Positions 44,623-54,313 of a stretch of 64,000 bases of DNA are shown piece after piece. The translations under genes were made by a program, and so were the position numbers. Origin of the DNA: Streptomyces celluloflavus. Lineage in GTDB: Bacteria > Actinomycetota > Actinomycetes > Streptomycetales > Streptomycetaceae. Below the pieces are notes generated by a model. That model had not been told where the DNA came from. It searched no databases and was given only the letters and a program-made list of their open reading frames with translations. Position 1 is the first letter of the stretch. Each line of letters opens with the position of its first letter. The DNA lies in NCBI GenBank assembly GCA_000720995.1, contig JOEL01000019.1, forward strand, positions 53,823 to 117,822, given 5' to 3'.

Positions 44623-46416
44623 ATGCAAGGAAAGAAGACTAAATGGTGGAAAGCGGCGACCGCCGCACTGGTCGGCGCGGTGATCGCGGCTACGTTGGGC
44701 GCCTTCGCCGCCCTCGCGTTCGCCGCGCCACTGCCCGGCGGGCTGGGCCCGTGCCTGGGAAGTCAGTGCCCCAGTTCGTACCAAGACCCCCACAGCGGTG
44801 GGATCGCGGGCCGGGACGAGAACATCAATATCTTCGTCGGCGGTGACTACCGGGTGGGCGGGTCCGCGGCGGAGGCCGAGGGCAAGATCGTCACGCTCGG
44901 CGATTTCTCGATGAACAAGACCTCGGGCTCCAGCATCTACAACGTCGGCGTGGTCGGCGTCGGCTCCCGGGTCCCGCCGCCCAACGGTTCGGACTTCCTG
45001 ACCGTCGGCGGCAATCTCACCGTCGCCGAGGGGCAGCGGCTGCTCGCCGAGGAGGGCCGCGCGTCCGGCGTGGTGAAGTACGCCGGGACGCTGAGCGGCA
45101 CGGTCAGCCCGCGCGCCGTACACGATCCGGACGCGGCCGCCCCGTACCTCGGGCTGCGGCCCGAACTGACCTCGTCCAGCGCCTGTTACGCGCACGCCGG
45201 CGGCGCCGGCAGACCGGCCACCGGGACGGCCGTCAACCAGGGCTACCAGACCCTCTTCCGGGGTGACGGCACCTCGCCGATCCAGGTCTTCAACGTCGAC
45301 TTCGACATCGCCGGGCGGAACGGCGGCGACCAGGGCATCACCTTCGAGGGCATTCCGGCCGGTGCCACGGTGCTGGTCAACATGCTCGGCGAGAGCCGCA
45401 CCATCAGCACCTTCATCGGCCACGATCTGCGTCCGGCCGGCATCCGCGAGCGGCTGCTGTGGAACTTCCCGGACGCGACCCAGGTGACGATCAAGGGCAG
45501 CGCGCAGTTCCAGGGCGCCGTCCTGGTGGGCCAGCCTGGCAGCCGTACGACGGTGTCCGTCCCGGGCATGAACGGCCGCTTCTTCACGGCCGGTTCACTG
45601 GACCACATCTCCTCCTCCGGTTCGGAGTTCCACGGCTATCCGTTCAACGGCGACCTGCCGGAGTGCGGCGAGGAGCCGACGCCTACGCCTACGGAGCCGA
45701 CTGTGACTCCCACGGAGCCCACTGTCGGTCCGACGGAGCCGACGGTGACGCCGACGGAGCCGACTGTCGGTCCGACCGAGCCGACCGTGACGCCGACGGA
45801 GCCCACCGTGGGCCCCACGGAGCCGACCGTGACTCCCACGGAGCCGACGGTGACACCGACCGAGCCGACGGTGGGCCCGACGGAGCCGACCGTGACGCCG
45901 ACGGAGCCCACGGTGGGTCCGACGGAGCCGACGGTGACGCCGACGGAGCCGACTGTCGGTCCGACCGAGCCGACCGTGACGCCGACCGAGCCCACCGTGG
46001 GTCCGACCGAGCCCACCGTGACGCCGACCGAACCAACCGTGCGGCCCACCCATCCCACCGGGCGCCCGACCTGGCCGGTCCCGTCGGAGAGTTGCGACTG
46101 CTGGGACACCGGCGGACACGGACACGGGCACGGACATGGCCATGGGAAGGACCACGGTCATGGCAAGGACCACAGCCACGGAAAGCACCACTGCCACGGC
46201 AAGGACCATGACCATGACCACGGTCACGGCAAGGGCCACGGCAAGGGCCACGGCAAGGGCCACGGCTATGACCGGGACCACGGCTACGGCCACGGGGGCG
46301 AGCTGGCCCGAAGCGGTGCGCTCAGCGACCCGTGGGCGCTCGGTGCGGCGGTGGCCGCGATCGTCTCCGGCGCGGCGCTGATCGTGCTGGTCCGGATCCG
46401 CTGGACCAAGCGGTAA
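44623..46416 (+). CDS. Choice-of-anchor A surface protein with EPTV repeats and His-rich tail
   Basis: A 597-aa exported protein. The signal peptide is residues 1 to about 33 ([31 protein letters not shown]). Next is a choice-of-anchor A domain at about 60-345 ([61 protein letters not shown]), then about 120 residues of [14 protein letters not shown] repeats. A region of some 60 residues is mostly His/Gly/Lys/Asp ([15 protein letters not shown]). The C-terminus is [37 protein letters not shown]-like: motif, hydrophobic helix and basic tail, as in a sortase signal, with LARSG in place of LAxTG. The anchor is presumably cell wall through a class E sortase such as that at 39822. Metal binding by the His-rich part is inferred. 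Confidence 0.88.
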   Translation: MQGKKTKWWKAATAALVGAVIAATLGAFAALAFAAPLPGGLGPCLGSQCPSSYQDPHSGGIAGRDENINIFVGGDYRVGGSAAEAEGKIVTLGDFSMNKTSGSSIYNVGVVGVGSRVPPPNGSDFLTVGGNLTVAEGQRLLAEEGRASGVVKYAGTLSGTVSPRAVHDPDAAAPYLGLRPELTSSSACYAHAGGAGRPATGTAVNQGYQTLFRGDGTSPIQVFNVDFDIAGRNGGDQGITFEGIPAGATVLVNMLGESRTISTFIGHDLRPAGIRERLLWNFPDATQVTIKGSAQFQGAVLVGQPGSRTTVSVPGMNGRFFTAGSLDHISSSGSEFHGYPFNGDLPECGEEPTPTPTEPTVTPTEPTVGPTEPTVTPTEPTVGPTEPTVTPTEPTVGPTEPTVTPTEPTVTPTEPTVGPTEPTVTPTEPTVGPTEPTVTPTEPTVGPTEPTVTPTEPTVGPTEPTVTPTEPTVRPTHPTGRPTWPVPSESCDCWDTGGHGHGHGHGHGKDHGHGKDHSHGKHHCHGKDHDHDHGHGKGHGKGHGKGHGYDRDHGYGHGGELARSGALSDPWALGAAVAAIVSGAALIVLVRIRWTKR

Positions 46417-46483
46417 CGGCAGGGCGCCGGCCGTGAGTCAGGCCGGCGGACGGAACGGAACGAAGGACAGATAGGCAGGCCGT

Positions 46484-46518
46484 AGACCTGTCCGGCAGCG
46501 CATCGGCCGGACAGGTCT
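46484..46518. terminator. Bidirectional terminator
   Basis: A 12-bp stem AGACCTGTCCGG with its complement (46484-46495 and 46507-46518) between the convergent surface-protein and oxidoreductase genes. Confidence 0.75.
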
Positions 46519-46523
46519 CGCGC

Positions 46524-47648
46524 TTATGCGGACGGTTCGATCCGGACCGTGCGGCCCTCGGCGGCCGAGCGCCTGGCGGCCTCCAGGACCCGCAGGGTGG
46601 CCGCGGCCTCGGTCGCCGTCACCGGCGGTACGCCGCCGTCGCGCAGCGCCCGCGCGATGGCGGCGTAGTACGCGGGATAGTCGCCCGGCAGCGTCGGCAC
46701 GGCCGCGCCGCCACCGGTCACCGGGGACTCCCCGGCGCCGAGCCGGCCCCAGGCGGACGCCGGCTCCACGCCCCACTCCGCGCCGTCCGTGCCGGGCCGC
46801 CGGCCCGCGCGCAGGGCGGCCTCCTGCGGGTCGAGCCCGTACTTCACATAACCGGCGGCGCTGCCCAGCACCCGGAAGCGCGGGCCGAGTTGGGCGGTGG
46901 TGGCGCTCACCCACAGATGGGAGCGGACACCGTTCGCGTGCGTGAGCGCGAGGAAGGTGTCGTCGTCGGCGGCCGCACCCGGGCGGCGGACGTCGGCCTC
47001 GGCGTAGACCGAGACCACCGGGCCGAAGAGCGTCAGCGCCTGGTCGGCGAGGTGGCTGCCGAGGTCGTACAGCAGCCCGCCGAGCTCCGCCGGATCGCCG
47101 GACTCGCGCCAGCCGCCCTTGGGCCGCGGCCGCCAGCGCTCGAAGCGCGACTCGAACCGTTGGACGTCCCCGAGCGCGCCGTCCTCGATCAGGGCGCGGA
47201 CCGTGCGGAAGTCGTTGTCCCAGCGGCGGTTCTGGAAGACGGAGAGCAGCAGCCCGCGGTCGTCGGCGAGCGCGGCGAGCCGCTCGGCCTCGGCGGCGGT
47301 AGCGGCCAGCGGTTTGTCGACGACCACCGGCAGCCCGGCCGTCAGCGCGGCGGTGGCGAGCGGCACATGCGTCTTGTTCGGCGTCGCCAGCACGATCAGG
47401 TCCAGTTCGGCGGCGCGCGCGAGGACGGCCTCGGCGGTGTCGACCGTACGGACCCCGGGGTGCTCGGCGCGGGCCTGCGCCTGCCGCTCCGGGCTCGCGG
47501 TCGAGACGGTGTCCAGGACGAGGCCGTCGGTGGCGGCGATCAGCGGGGCGTGGAAGACCGAACCCGCCAGGCCGTAACCGATCAGGCCGACGCGGAACGG
47601 GCCGCGGGCGGTGGCCGGGCGGTCGGGGGTGCCGGTGGAGTCGCTCAT
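46524..47648 (-). CDS. Gfo/Idh/MocA family oxidoreductase
   Basis: A 374-aa NAD(P)-dependent dehydrogenase, usually acting on sugars, inositols or their derivatives. The Rossmann motif is VGLIGYGLAGSVFHAPLI, followed by DLIVLATPNKTHVPLA and the catalytic-site EKP-like VVVDKPLA (Asp in place of Glu). The C-terminal domain contains FESRFERWRPRPKGGWRE and GGLLYDLGSHLADQAL, with the conserved His. The ATG at 47648 begins MSDSTGTPDRPATARGPFRVGLIG. A ROK regulator is divergently encoded 55 bp away and probably controls it in response to a sugar. Confidence 0.93.
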   Translation of the reverse strand: MSDSTGTPDRPATARGPFRVGLIGYGLAGSVFHAPLIAATDGLVLDTVSTASPERQAQARAEHPGVRTVDTAEAVLARAAELDLIVLATPNKTHVPLATAALTAGLPVVVDKPLAATAAEAERLAALADDRGLLLSVFQNRRWDNDFRTVRALIEDGALGDVQRFESRFERWRPRPKGGWRESGDPAELGGLLYDLGSHLADQALTLFGPVVSVYAEADVRRPGAAADDDTFLALTHANGVRSHLWVSATTAQLGPRFRVLGSAAGYVKYGLDPQEAALRAGRRPGTDGAEWGVEPASAWGRLGAGESPVTGGGAAVPTLPGDYPAYYAAIARALRDGGVPPVTATEAAATLRVLEAARRSAAEGRTVRIEPSA

Positions 47649-47656
47649 GGATCCAC

Positions 47657-47675
47657 TTAAACAACGCTGTTGCCA
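47657..47675. promoter_or_regulatory. Candidate ROK operator
   Basis: The 55-bp divergent gap contains TTAAACAACGCTGTTGCCAA with the palindrome CAAC-GCT-GTTG at 47662-47672. AT-rich sites of this kind are typical ROK-regulator targets and this one would cover both promoters. Confidence 0.5.
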
Positions 47676-47703
47676 AAGTGCAAGGCGCACCGACAATGGG
47701 TGG

Positions 47704-48858
47704 GTGACCAGCAATGACAGCGACGCGCGTGCCGCGGCCCCGGCCGGCGGCCCCGGCAGCAACCTCTCCGCCCTCCGCGACCACAACGCCGCGCTGGTGC
47801 TCGGCCTGCTGCGCGCGGCGGGGGAGACCGGGGTGAGCCGGCTGGAGCTCGCCGCGCACACCGGGCTGACCCCGCAGGCCGTCAGCAAGATCACCGCACG
47901 GCTGCGGGCCGGCGGACTCGCGGCCGAGGCGGGCCGCCGCGCCTCGACCGGCGGCAAACCGCGGACGGTGCTGCGGCTGGTCCCCGGCGCCCGGTACGCC
48001 GTCGGGGTGCATCTGGACCGCGATGAGATCACCACCGTCCTCGCCGACCTCGCGGGCCGGGCGGTCGCGGTCCGCCACGCCCCGCTCGCCTTCACGGCGG
48101 GCGCCGACGAGGTACTGGCCACCGCCGGGCGGGAGGTCGCGGCGCTGCGGGCGGCGGCCGGCGGGCCGCCGGTACTGGGGGCCGGGGTGGCCTGCCCCGG
48201 CCCGCTGGACCACACAGCCGGGGTGCTGCACCGGGTCACCGGCGCCCCGGCCTGGGACGGTTTCCCGCTACGGGCCGCGCTCGCCGGCCGGCTCGGGCTG
48301 CCGGTGGTGCTCGACAAGGACACCAACGCGGCGGCGCTCGGCCTGGCCCAGGGATGCGGCGACGGCGCCGGATCGTTCGCGTATCTGCACCTGGGAACGG
48401 GGCTCGGCGCCGGGCTCGTCCTCGGCGGCGGCCTGTACCGCGGTCCGCGGACCGGCGCCGGGGAATTCGGCCACCAGGTGGTGGAGCGGGACGGCCCGCG
48501 CTGCGGCTGCGGGCGGCGCGGCTGTGTGGAGGCGCTCTGCCTGGCGGCGGTGGCGCGCGGCGATCTGGCGGACGCGGCGCGGGTGCTGGGGGTGGGCGCG
48601 GCCAACCTGGTGGAGCTCCTGGACATCGACCGGGTGCTGCTCGGCGGGCGCACCGTCCTCGCCCACCCCGACGGCTTCCTGCGCGGTGTGGCGGCGGAGC
48701 TGACCGCCCAGGCCCGTACGCGCGGCGGGTCCGGGCCCGGGGTGCCGGTGGCGCTCGCCCCGGGCGGTACGCGGACGGTGGCGGATGGCGCGGCGCAGCT
48801 GGTGCTGGCGCCGCTGTTCGGCCCGCACCGGCCGGCGTTCGCGGCGCAGGGGGTCTGA
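47704..48858 (+). CDS. ROK-family transcriptional regulator
   Basis: A 384-aa regulator. The N-terminal winged HTH (LRDHNAALVLGLLRAAGETGVSRLELAAHTGLTPQAVSKITARLRAGGLAAEAG) precedes a ROK sugar-binding/kinase-like domain with the phosphate motif GVACPGPLD, the DKDTNAAALG segment, HLGTGLGAGLVLGGGLYRG, and the zinc motif CGCGRRGCVEAL. ROK regulators usually respond to a sugar or sugar phosphate. The GTG at 47704 starts just before the HTH. It is divergent from the Gfo/Idh/MocA gene, its likely target. Repressor action is inferred. Confidence 0.92.
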   Translation: MTSNDSDARAAAPAGGPGSNLSALRDHNAALVLGLLRAAGETGVSRLELAAHTGLTPQAVSKITARLRAGGLAAEAGRRASTGGKPRTVLRLVPGARYAVGVHLDRDEITTVLADLAGRAVAVRHAPLAFTAGADEVLATAGREVAALRAAAGGPPVLGAGVACPGPLDHTAGVLHRVTGAPAWDGFPLRAALAGRLGLPVVLDKDTNAAALGLAQGCGDGAGSFAYLHLGTGLGAGLVLGGGLYRGPRTGAGEFGHQVVERDGPRCGCGRRGCVEALCLAAVARGDLADAARVLGVGAANLVELLDIDRVLLGGRTVLAHPDGFLRGVAAELTAQARTRGGSGPGVPVALAPGGTRTVADGAAQLVLAPLFGPHRPAFAAQGV

Positions 48859-49117
48859 GCTGATACGGCGGGTGGGCCGCTGCCCCGGTGCGGCGTGAGC
48901 CTTGCGGTTCGGCTCCCGCGGCCCTGGTACGGCGTGAGCGCTGCGGCCCTGCTCCCGCCACCTCGGCGCGGCGTAAGCCCTGCGCCCCGGCGCGGCGCAG
49001 CCACCTGGGAACGCGCGGCCCGGCTCCCGCCCCCGTGGCAGCCGCCCCCGCCCCGAGGGGGAGCCGCTTCCGTCATCCGTCGCGCCCCCGGATCCGCCGT
49101 AGTGCGAAGATCACGCC

Positions 49118-49885
49118 GTGGAGTACCCGTACGGCCAGGAACCTGGCGCACCCATCCGGTCCGGCATCCCCGAGCACGGACGTATCCCGAAGTACTACGC
49201 GGCCAAGGTCGAAATAGCCGCGCTGCTCGATGAGTTGGGCGAGGGCGAGGCGCTGCCCACCGAGCGTGAACTGGCGCTGCGCTTCGAGGTCTCCCGGGAG
49301 ACGCTCCGCCAGGCGCTGCGCGAACTGGTCCTGGAGGGACGGCTGCGGCGGATGGGACGCGGCACGGTCGTCGCGGGACCCAAGCTGGCGCAGCCGCTCT
49401 CCCTGGCGAGCTACACCGAGGGCGTACGGGCCCAGGGCCGCCGGCCCGGCCGGCACCTCGTCGGCCTCGACCGCTTCGCCTGCCCGCCGGCGCTCGCCGG
49501 TGATCTGGGCCTCCAAGTGGGCGACCCTGTATGGCACTTGGAGCGGGTGCTGCTCGCCGACGATGAACGGGTCGGGCTGGAGAGCACCTATGTCGCCGTC
49601 GGCCGGGTGCCGGCGCTGGACACCGACTTCGCGCCGGACTCCTCCTTCTACGCCTATCTCCACGAGCGGCTCGGCATCGGCTTCGGCGACGCGGACGAGC
49701 GCCTGGAGACCGTCCTGGCCACCCCGCGCGAGGCGCTGCTGATCGGCACCCCCGGCGCGCTGCCGATGCTGCTGATCCACCGGCTCTCGCGGGACACGCA
49801 CGGGCGTCCGCTGGAGCGGGTGCGCTCCCTCTACCGGGGCGACCGGTTCTCCTTCACCACCCACCTGGGGACGCCGCCGGGCTGA
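49118..49885 (+). CDS. GntR/HutC-family regulator of the aminophosphonate cluster
   Basis: A 255-aa regulator. An N-terminal winged HTH (KVEIAALLDELGEGEALPTERELALRFEVSRETLRQALRELVLEGRLRRMGRGTVVAG) is followed by a UTRA effector domain from about residue 90 (SLASYTEGVRAQGRRPG, VWHLERVLLADDERVGLESTYVAV, LPMLLIHRLSRDTHGRPLERVRSLYRGDRFSF). UTRA domains bind small metabolites. The GTG at 49118 is the natural start of the HTH region. It is 328 bp upstream of the phosphonate genes on the same strand. Two shared sites, TAACGGGTCTAG, in front of both transcription units are its likely operators. Confidence 0.92.
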   Translation: MEYPYGQEPGAPIRSGIPEHGRIPKYYAAKVEIAALLDELGEGEALPTERELALRFEVSRETLRQALRELVLEGRLRRMGRGTVVAGPKLAQPLSLASYTEGVRAQGRRPGRHLVGLDRFACPPALAGDLGLQVGDPVWHLERVLLADDERVGLESTYVAVGRVPALDTDFAPDSSFYAYLHERLGIGFGDADERLETVLATPREALLIGTPGALPMLLIHRLSRDTHGRPLERVRSLYRGDRFSFTTHLGTPPG

Positions 49886-50213
49886 CGGCGACCGCGCCCG
49901 CCCGGTCCCGGCGGGCGGCGGCCGTCCGCCGCGCCGTCGGCGCGCGGGCCCGCGCCCATGAGGTCGCGGGTGACGCGCTCTTCACCGACGTCCCGATGGC
50001 CTGCGGGTACGAGCCACCCTGGCCGCACACAACCCTGCCGCCCTGCCGGGGCCACCCCCATCCGGTCGGCCGACGGCAGGGGCGCCCAGGTGGCCTGGAA
50101 TCCGTCCAACATCTCGAAAAGATAACGGGTCTAGGCCAAACTTGCAGCCGTGTTCACCGTCCCGTCGCCGGACCGACCGGTGCGGGCCACCCACCGACGG
50201 GAGCGTCTGGGGC
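49886..50213. other. Regulatory gap before aminophosphonate operon
   Basis: 328 bp without a supported gene. The only distinctive element is the candidate GntR operator at 50123-50142, inside a locally AT-richer stretch (50111-50145) that probably contains the operon promoter. Confidence 0.55.
50123..50142. promoter_or_regulatory. Candidate GntR operator, site A
   Basis: TAACGGGTCTAGGCCAAACT contains an imperfect GGTCTAGGCC palindrome. A near-identical site occurs at 56370 in front of the last cluster gene, and the core matches the TGGTCTAGACCA class bound by HutC-type GntR regulators. Confidence 0.7.
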
Positions 50214-51362
50214 ATGCGAGTCATAGTTGTCGGAGCCGGTGTGCTGGGAACCATGCACGCCTGGCACGCAGTGGAACGGGGCCACGAGGTCCTGCACATC
50301 GAGCGGGAGGCCGAGGCCCGCGGCGCCTCGGTCCGTAACTTCGGGCAGATCTGGGTCAGCGGCCGGGCCGGCGGCGAGGAGCTCGCCACCGCACTGCGCG
50401 CCCGCGAACTGTGGGAGGGCATCGGCGCCCGGGTGCCCGGACTGGGCTTCCGCGCCGTCGGTTCGCTCACCGTCGTCAAGAACGCGGCGGAGCGCGCCGT
50501 CGCCGAGGCGGCCACCCGCCGCCCGGACGCCGCCGCCCGCGGCTACCACCTGCTGGACGCCGAGGAGACCCGCGCCCGCAACCCCGCACTGCGCGGCGAG
50601 TTCGCCGGCGCGCTGTGGTGCGAACGGGACGCGGCCGTGGAACCGCGGACCGCCCAACGCGCCCTGAAGGAGCACCTGCTGGCGTCCGGCCGGTACACCT
50701 ACCTCGGCGGCCGCGAGGTCCGCGAGGTCGTCGGCGAGCGCGCCGTACGCGACGACCACGGTGACACCCACCACGGCGATGCCGTCATCCTGTGCACCGG
50801 CGCCTGGCTCGGCGGCCTGGTCCGCGAGCTCGTCCCCGACCTGCCCGTACGCCGCGTCCGGTTGCAGATGATGCAGACCGACCCGCTCGGCGAACCGCTG
50901 ACCACCTCCGTCGCCGACGCCGACAGCTTCCGCTACTACCCGGCGTACGCGAGCGACGCACTGGACGCGATGGCCGCCGCACAGGCCCAGACGCCGACCG
51001 CCGCCGCGCACAAGATGCAGCTGCTGATGGTGCAGCGCGCCGACGGCGGCCTGACCATCGGCGACACCCACGAGTACGAGACGCCCTTCGGCTTCGACGT
51101 CGTCGAGGACCCGTACGAGCACCTCACCGGCGTCGTCGAGTCGATCCTCGGCCGGCCGCTGCCGACCGTCCGCCGCCGCTGGGCCGGGGTGTACGCACAG
51201 TGCACCGGCACCACCCCCGGCCCCGACGGGGAGCCCGTCGCCCCCGTCGTGCACCGCGAGCAGGTCCGCGACGGCGTCTGGCTGGTCACCGGGCCCGGCG
51301 GGCGCGGGATGACCTGCTCCCCGGCGATCGCCGAAACCACCGCGAACGGACTGAACTGGTGA
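50214..51362 (+). CDS. FAD-dependent amine oxidoreductase of phosphonate clusters (TIGR03364 type)
   Basis: A 382-aa DAO-family flavoprotein. The FAD-binding motif is VIVVGAGVLGTMHAWHAVERGHEVLHIERE, with NFGQIWVSGR, a substrate/FAD region around VILCTGAWLG, and the C-terminal VTGPGGRGMTCSPAIAE. This subgroup is characteristically linked to phosphonatase-like enzymes and 2-aminoethylphosphonate transporters. Related enzymes oxidatively deaminate aminoethylphosphonate or its N-methyl form to phosphonoacetaldehyde. No PhnW-type transaminase is present, so this enzyme would take that step. ATG at 50214. Co-directional with the hydrolase, 26 bp away. Confidence 0.9.
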   Translation: MRVIVVGAGVLGTMHAWHAVERGHEVLHIEREAEARGASVRNFGQIWVSGRAGGEELATALRARELWEGIGARVPGLGFRAVGSLTVVKNAAERAVAEAATRRPDAAARGYHLLDAEETRARNPALRGEFAGALWCERDAAVEPRTAQRALKEHLLASGRYTYLGGREVREVVGERAVRDDHGDTHHGDAVILCTGAWLGGLVRELVPDLPVRRVRLQMMQTDPLGEPLTTSVADADSFRYYPAYASDALDAMAAAQAQTPTAAAHKMQLLMVQRADGGLTIGDTHEYETPFGFDVVEDPYEHLTGVVESILGRPLPTVRRRWAGVYAQCTGTTPGPDGEPVAPVVHREQVRDGVWLVTGPGGRGMTCSPAIAETTANGLNW

Positions 51363-51388
51363 GTGAGCTGACCGAGGAAAGAGAGGAA

Positions 51389-52126
51389 ATGACCGTGGAG
51401 AAGAGCGAGTTGACCGTGCGCGGCACCGGGACGGACGCCGTACCGGACATTCGGCTGGTCGTCCTCGACATGGCCGGCACGACCGTCGCCGACGGCGGGC
51501 TCGTGGAGCAGGCGTTCGCAGTGGCCGCGGAACGGCTCGGCGTACGGCCGGGCAGCGCGGACCACGACGACAAGCTGGCGTACGTCCGCGCCACCATGGG
51601 CGAGTCCAAGATCTCCGTCTTCCGGCACCTGTTCGGCGACGAGGACGCGGCGCAGCGCGCCAACGCGGCCTTCGAGACGGCCTACGGGGAACTCGTCGAC
51701 GGCGGACGGATCGCGCCCCTCCCCGGCGCCCGGGAGGCGATCGAGGCACTCCAGGCGGCCGGCCGCACCGTCGTGCTCTCCACCGGCTTCGCCCGGATCA
51801 CCCAGGACGCCATCCTCGACGCGCTCGGCTGGCACGGCCTCGTCCCGCTGACGCTCTGCCCGGCCGACGCCGGCGGCCGCGGCCGCCCCTACCCCGACAT
51901 GGTGCTGGCCGCCCTGCTGCGCACCGGCGGCGCCGACGACGTACGGCAGATCGCGGTGGCCGGCGACACCTCCTACGACATGCTCGCGGGCCGCCGCAGC
52001 GGCGCCTCGGTCGTCGCCGGGGTGCTCACCGGGGCGCACGGCAGGGAGCAGCTCACCGCCTCCGGCGCCACCCACGTCCTCGGCTCGGTCGCCGAACTCC
52101 CGTCACTGCTCGGGGTGGTGACGTGA
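51389..52126 (+). CDS. Phosphonatase-like HAD hydrolase (PhnX-related)
   Basis: A 245-aa HAD hydrolase predicted to cleave the C-P bond of phosphonoacetaldehyde. The nucleophile motif is VVLDMAGTTVADGG (Asp27; the Ala two residues on is typical for phosphonatases). The cap contains TMGESK with Lys74 at the position of the Schiff-base Lys of PhnX. Later motifs are LSTGFAR, GRPYPDMVLAAL and VAGDTSYDMLAGRRSGAS. The ATG at 51389 has GAGGAAAGAG upstream; a GTG at 51359 overlapping the previous stop is possible. It overlaps the ABC ATPase gene by 4 nt. Confidence 0.9.
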   Translation: MTVEKSELTVRGTGTDAVPDIRLVVLDMAGTTVADGGLVEQAFAVAAERLGVRPGSADHDDKLAYVRATMGESKISVFRHLFGDEDAAQRANAAFETAYGELVDGGRIAPLPGAREAIEALQAAGRTVVLSTGFARITQDAILDALGWHGLVPLTLCPADAGGRGRPYPDMVLAALLRTGGADDVRQIAVAGDTSYDMLAGRRSGASVVAGVLTGAHGREQLTASGATHVLGSVAELPSLLGVVT

Positions 52127-53331
52127 CGACCGCGCCGGACAGGCCGATCGCACCGCCCGAACCGGCCCCCCGGGACCGGAACACCGGCCCGCGCGACCTC
52201 CGGGGGAAGGCGGCGGCGGGCGACGGGCGCTCGGGTATCCGCTTCGACTCGGTGACCGTGGCGTACGGCAGGCACGGGGAGCACACGGTCCTGGACCGGC
52301 TCGACCTCACCGTCGAACCGGGCGAGGTGATGGCCCTGCTCGGCCCGTCCGGCTCCGGGAAGACCACCGCACTGCGGGCGGTCGCCGGCTTCGTCCGGCC
52401 GGTCTCCGGGCGAGTGCTGATCGGTGGCCGGGACGTGACCGGACTGCCGCCGTACCGGCGCGGTATCGGCATGGTCGTCCAGCAGTACGCGCTCTTCCCG
52501 CACATGAAGGTGGCGGAGAACGTCGCCTTCGGCCTCAAGGCGCAGAAGACGCCGCGCGCCGAGATCGCCGGGCGGGTCACCGAGGCGCTGGAGATGACCG
52601 GGATGGCCGGGTACGCCGCCCGGTACCCCCGGGAGCTGTCCGGCGGGCAGCAGCAGCGGGTGGCCATCGCGCGGGCGCTCGCCATCCGCCCCGGCGTGCT
52701 GCTGCTGGACGAGCCGCTGTCCGCGCTCGACGCCCAGCTGCGGTCCGGCATGATGGCCGAACTCGCCCGCCTGCACCGTGAGTTGCCGGACGTCTCCATC
52801 CTCTACGTCACCCACGACCAGGTCGAGGCGCTGACACTGGCCGACCGCATCGCGGTGATGGACCGGGCGCGGCTGCGCGACTGCGGCACTCCGCAGCAGC
52901 TCTACCGGCGCCCGCGCACCGAGTTCACCGCCTCCTTCGTCGGCACCGCGAACCTGCTGCCGGTGACGGTGCCGGCCGACGGGGCCGACGGCGGCGGCCG
53001 GGTCCGCTTCGGCGGCCGGACGCTGCGCGTGCCCGCCGGCGGCGCGGCCGCGGGCGCCGGCGCCACCCTGTGCGTACGCCCCCACCTCGTCGGCCTCGGC
53101 GAGAGCCCGGCGGCGGACGGCAACACGCTGCGCGGCACGATCACCGAGGTCCAGTGGCGCGGCGCCACCCACCGGCTGTACGTGGCCGTGGACGGTCACC
53201 GCTTCATGGCCGACCTGCGCGAACTGCGCGAGACACCGGCCCTGGGCGACACCGTAGCGCTGCACTTCGCCCCCGAGGACGCCGTCCTCATCCCGGCGGG
53301 CCTCACGGAGGACGGTGCGCGCGATGCCTAG
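52123..53331 (+). CDS. Aminophosphonate ABC importer, ATP-binding subunit
   Basis: A 402-aa ABC ATPase of the polyamine/iron/phosphonate importer group (PotA/FbpC/PhnT-like). Walker A is GPSGSGKTT, the Q-loop is VVQQYALFPHMKV, the signature is LSGGQQQRVAIARAL, Walker B is VLLLDEPLSALD and the H-loop is YVTHDQ. A C-terminal TOBE domain follows (from about residue 270). The GTG start overlaps the hydrolase stop (GTGA). It energises the two permeases encoded next. Confidence 0.94.
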   Translation: MTTAPDRPIAPPEPAPRDRNTGPRDLRGKAAAGDGRSGIRFDSVTVAYGRHGEHTVLDRLDLTVEPGEVMALLGPSGSGKTTALRAVAGFVRPVSGRVLIGGRDVTGLPPYRRGIGMVVQQYALFPHMKVAENVAFGLKAQKTPRAEIAGRVTEALEMTGMAGYAARYPRELSGGQQQRVAIARALAIRPGVLLLDEPLSALDAQLRSGMMAELARLHRELPDVSILYVTHDQVEALTLADRIAVMDRARLRDCGTPQQLYRRPRTEFTASFVGTANLLPVTVPADGADGGGRVRFGGRTLRVPAGGAAAGAGATLCVRPHLVGLGESPAADGNTLRGTITEVQWRGATHRLYVAVDGHRFMADLRELRETPALGDTVALHFAPEDAVLIPAGLTEDGARDA

Positions 53332-54313
53332 GACGGATACGGCGGTGAGGGCGGACAGGGTGGACGCAGCGGGTGTGGCGGACACGGCGGCGCGTACGGT
53401 GCCGGACCCCGATCCGGGACCTCCCGCGCCGACGAAGCGCCGTCCGGCGGGCCGGTCGAAGGCCGGCTGGGTGCTGCCGCCCGTAGCCGCCCTCGGCCTG
53501 GTCTTCCTCTACCCGCTGGCCCTCGTGGTGTGGCAGTCCTTCACCCCCGAGGACGGCGGGCACTCCACCGCCCCGTACGCGGCGGTCCTCGCCGAGGCGT
53601 CCTTCCGCGACGCGCTGGCGAACACCGTCCTGATAGCCGTCGGCGCGACCGCCGGCGCGCTCGCCCTCGGGCTGGTGCTCGCGCTGGTCATCGCGTTCGT
53701 GCCGTTCCCCGGCGGCCGGGCGCTCAGCCGCTTCATCGACATCTTCCTCGCGTTCCCCTCCTTCCTGATCACCCTCGCCCTGCTGTTCCTCTACGGCACG
53801 GCCGGTATGGCCAACGGACTGTGGACGGACGTGACCGGCGCCGCGAGCGGTCCGCTGGACTTTCTGCGCACCCCCTGGGGCGTACTGCTCGCCGAGATCA
53901 CCTACTTCACACCGTTCGTGATGCGACCGCTGCTGGCCGCCTTCTCCCAGGTGGAGACCGGGCAGTTGGAGGCCGCCGCCGCACTGGGCGCACGGCCGTG
54001 GCGGATCATCCGCAAGGTGATCCTGCCCGAGGCGCTGCCCTCGCTCGCGGCGGGCGGCGCGCTCGTCCTGGTGCTCTGCCTCAACGAGTTCGGGATCGTG
54101 CTCTTCACCGGCGCCAAGAACGTCGTCACCCTGCCGATGCTCGTCTACACCAAGGCCATCCTCGACGGCGACTACACCGGAGCCTGCGTCGTCGCCGTCG
54201 TCAACATCGCGCTTTCCGTCGCCCTCTACGCCCTCTACCGGACGGTGGTGGCGCGCACCGCCCCGCGGAGCGGCTCGCGTACAGGAGGTGTGCGCCGTCG
54301 TGCTGGTGCATAG
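53324..54313 (+). CDS. Aminophosphonate ABC importer, permease 1
   Basis: A 329-aa membrane subunit with six helices of the binding-protein-dependent transport family. A cytoplasmic N-terminal tail of about 50 residues is followed by WVLPPVAALGLVFLYPLALVVWQSF. The EAA coupling loop is QLEAAAALGARPWRIIRKVILPEALPSLAAG. It overlaps the ATPase gene by 8 nt and the second permease by 14 nt. The ATG at 53324 has GGAGGA at 11 nt; the GTG at 53315 is too close to the ribosome site. Corresponds to PhnU/PhnV-type subunits. Confidence 0.9.
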   Translation: MPRTDTAVRADRVDAAGVADTAARTVPDPDPGPPAPTKRRPAGRSKAGWVLPPVAALGLVFLYPLALVVWQSFTPEDGGHSTAPYAAVLAEASFRDALANTVLIAVGATAGALALGLVLALVIAFVPFPGGRALSRFIDIFLAFPSFLITLALLFLYGTAGMANGLWTDVTGAASGPLDFLRTPWGVLLAEITYFTPFVMRPLLAAFSQVETGQLEAAAALGARPWRIIRKVILPEALPSLAAGGALVLVLCLNEFGIVLFTGAKNVVTLPMLVYTKAILDGDYTGACVVAVVNIALSVALYALYRTVVARTAPRSGSRTGGVRRRAGA

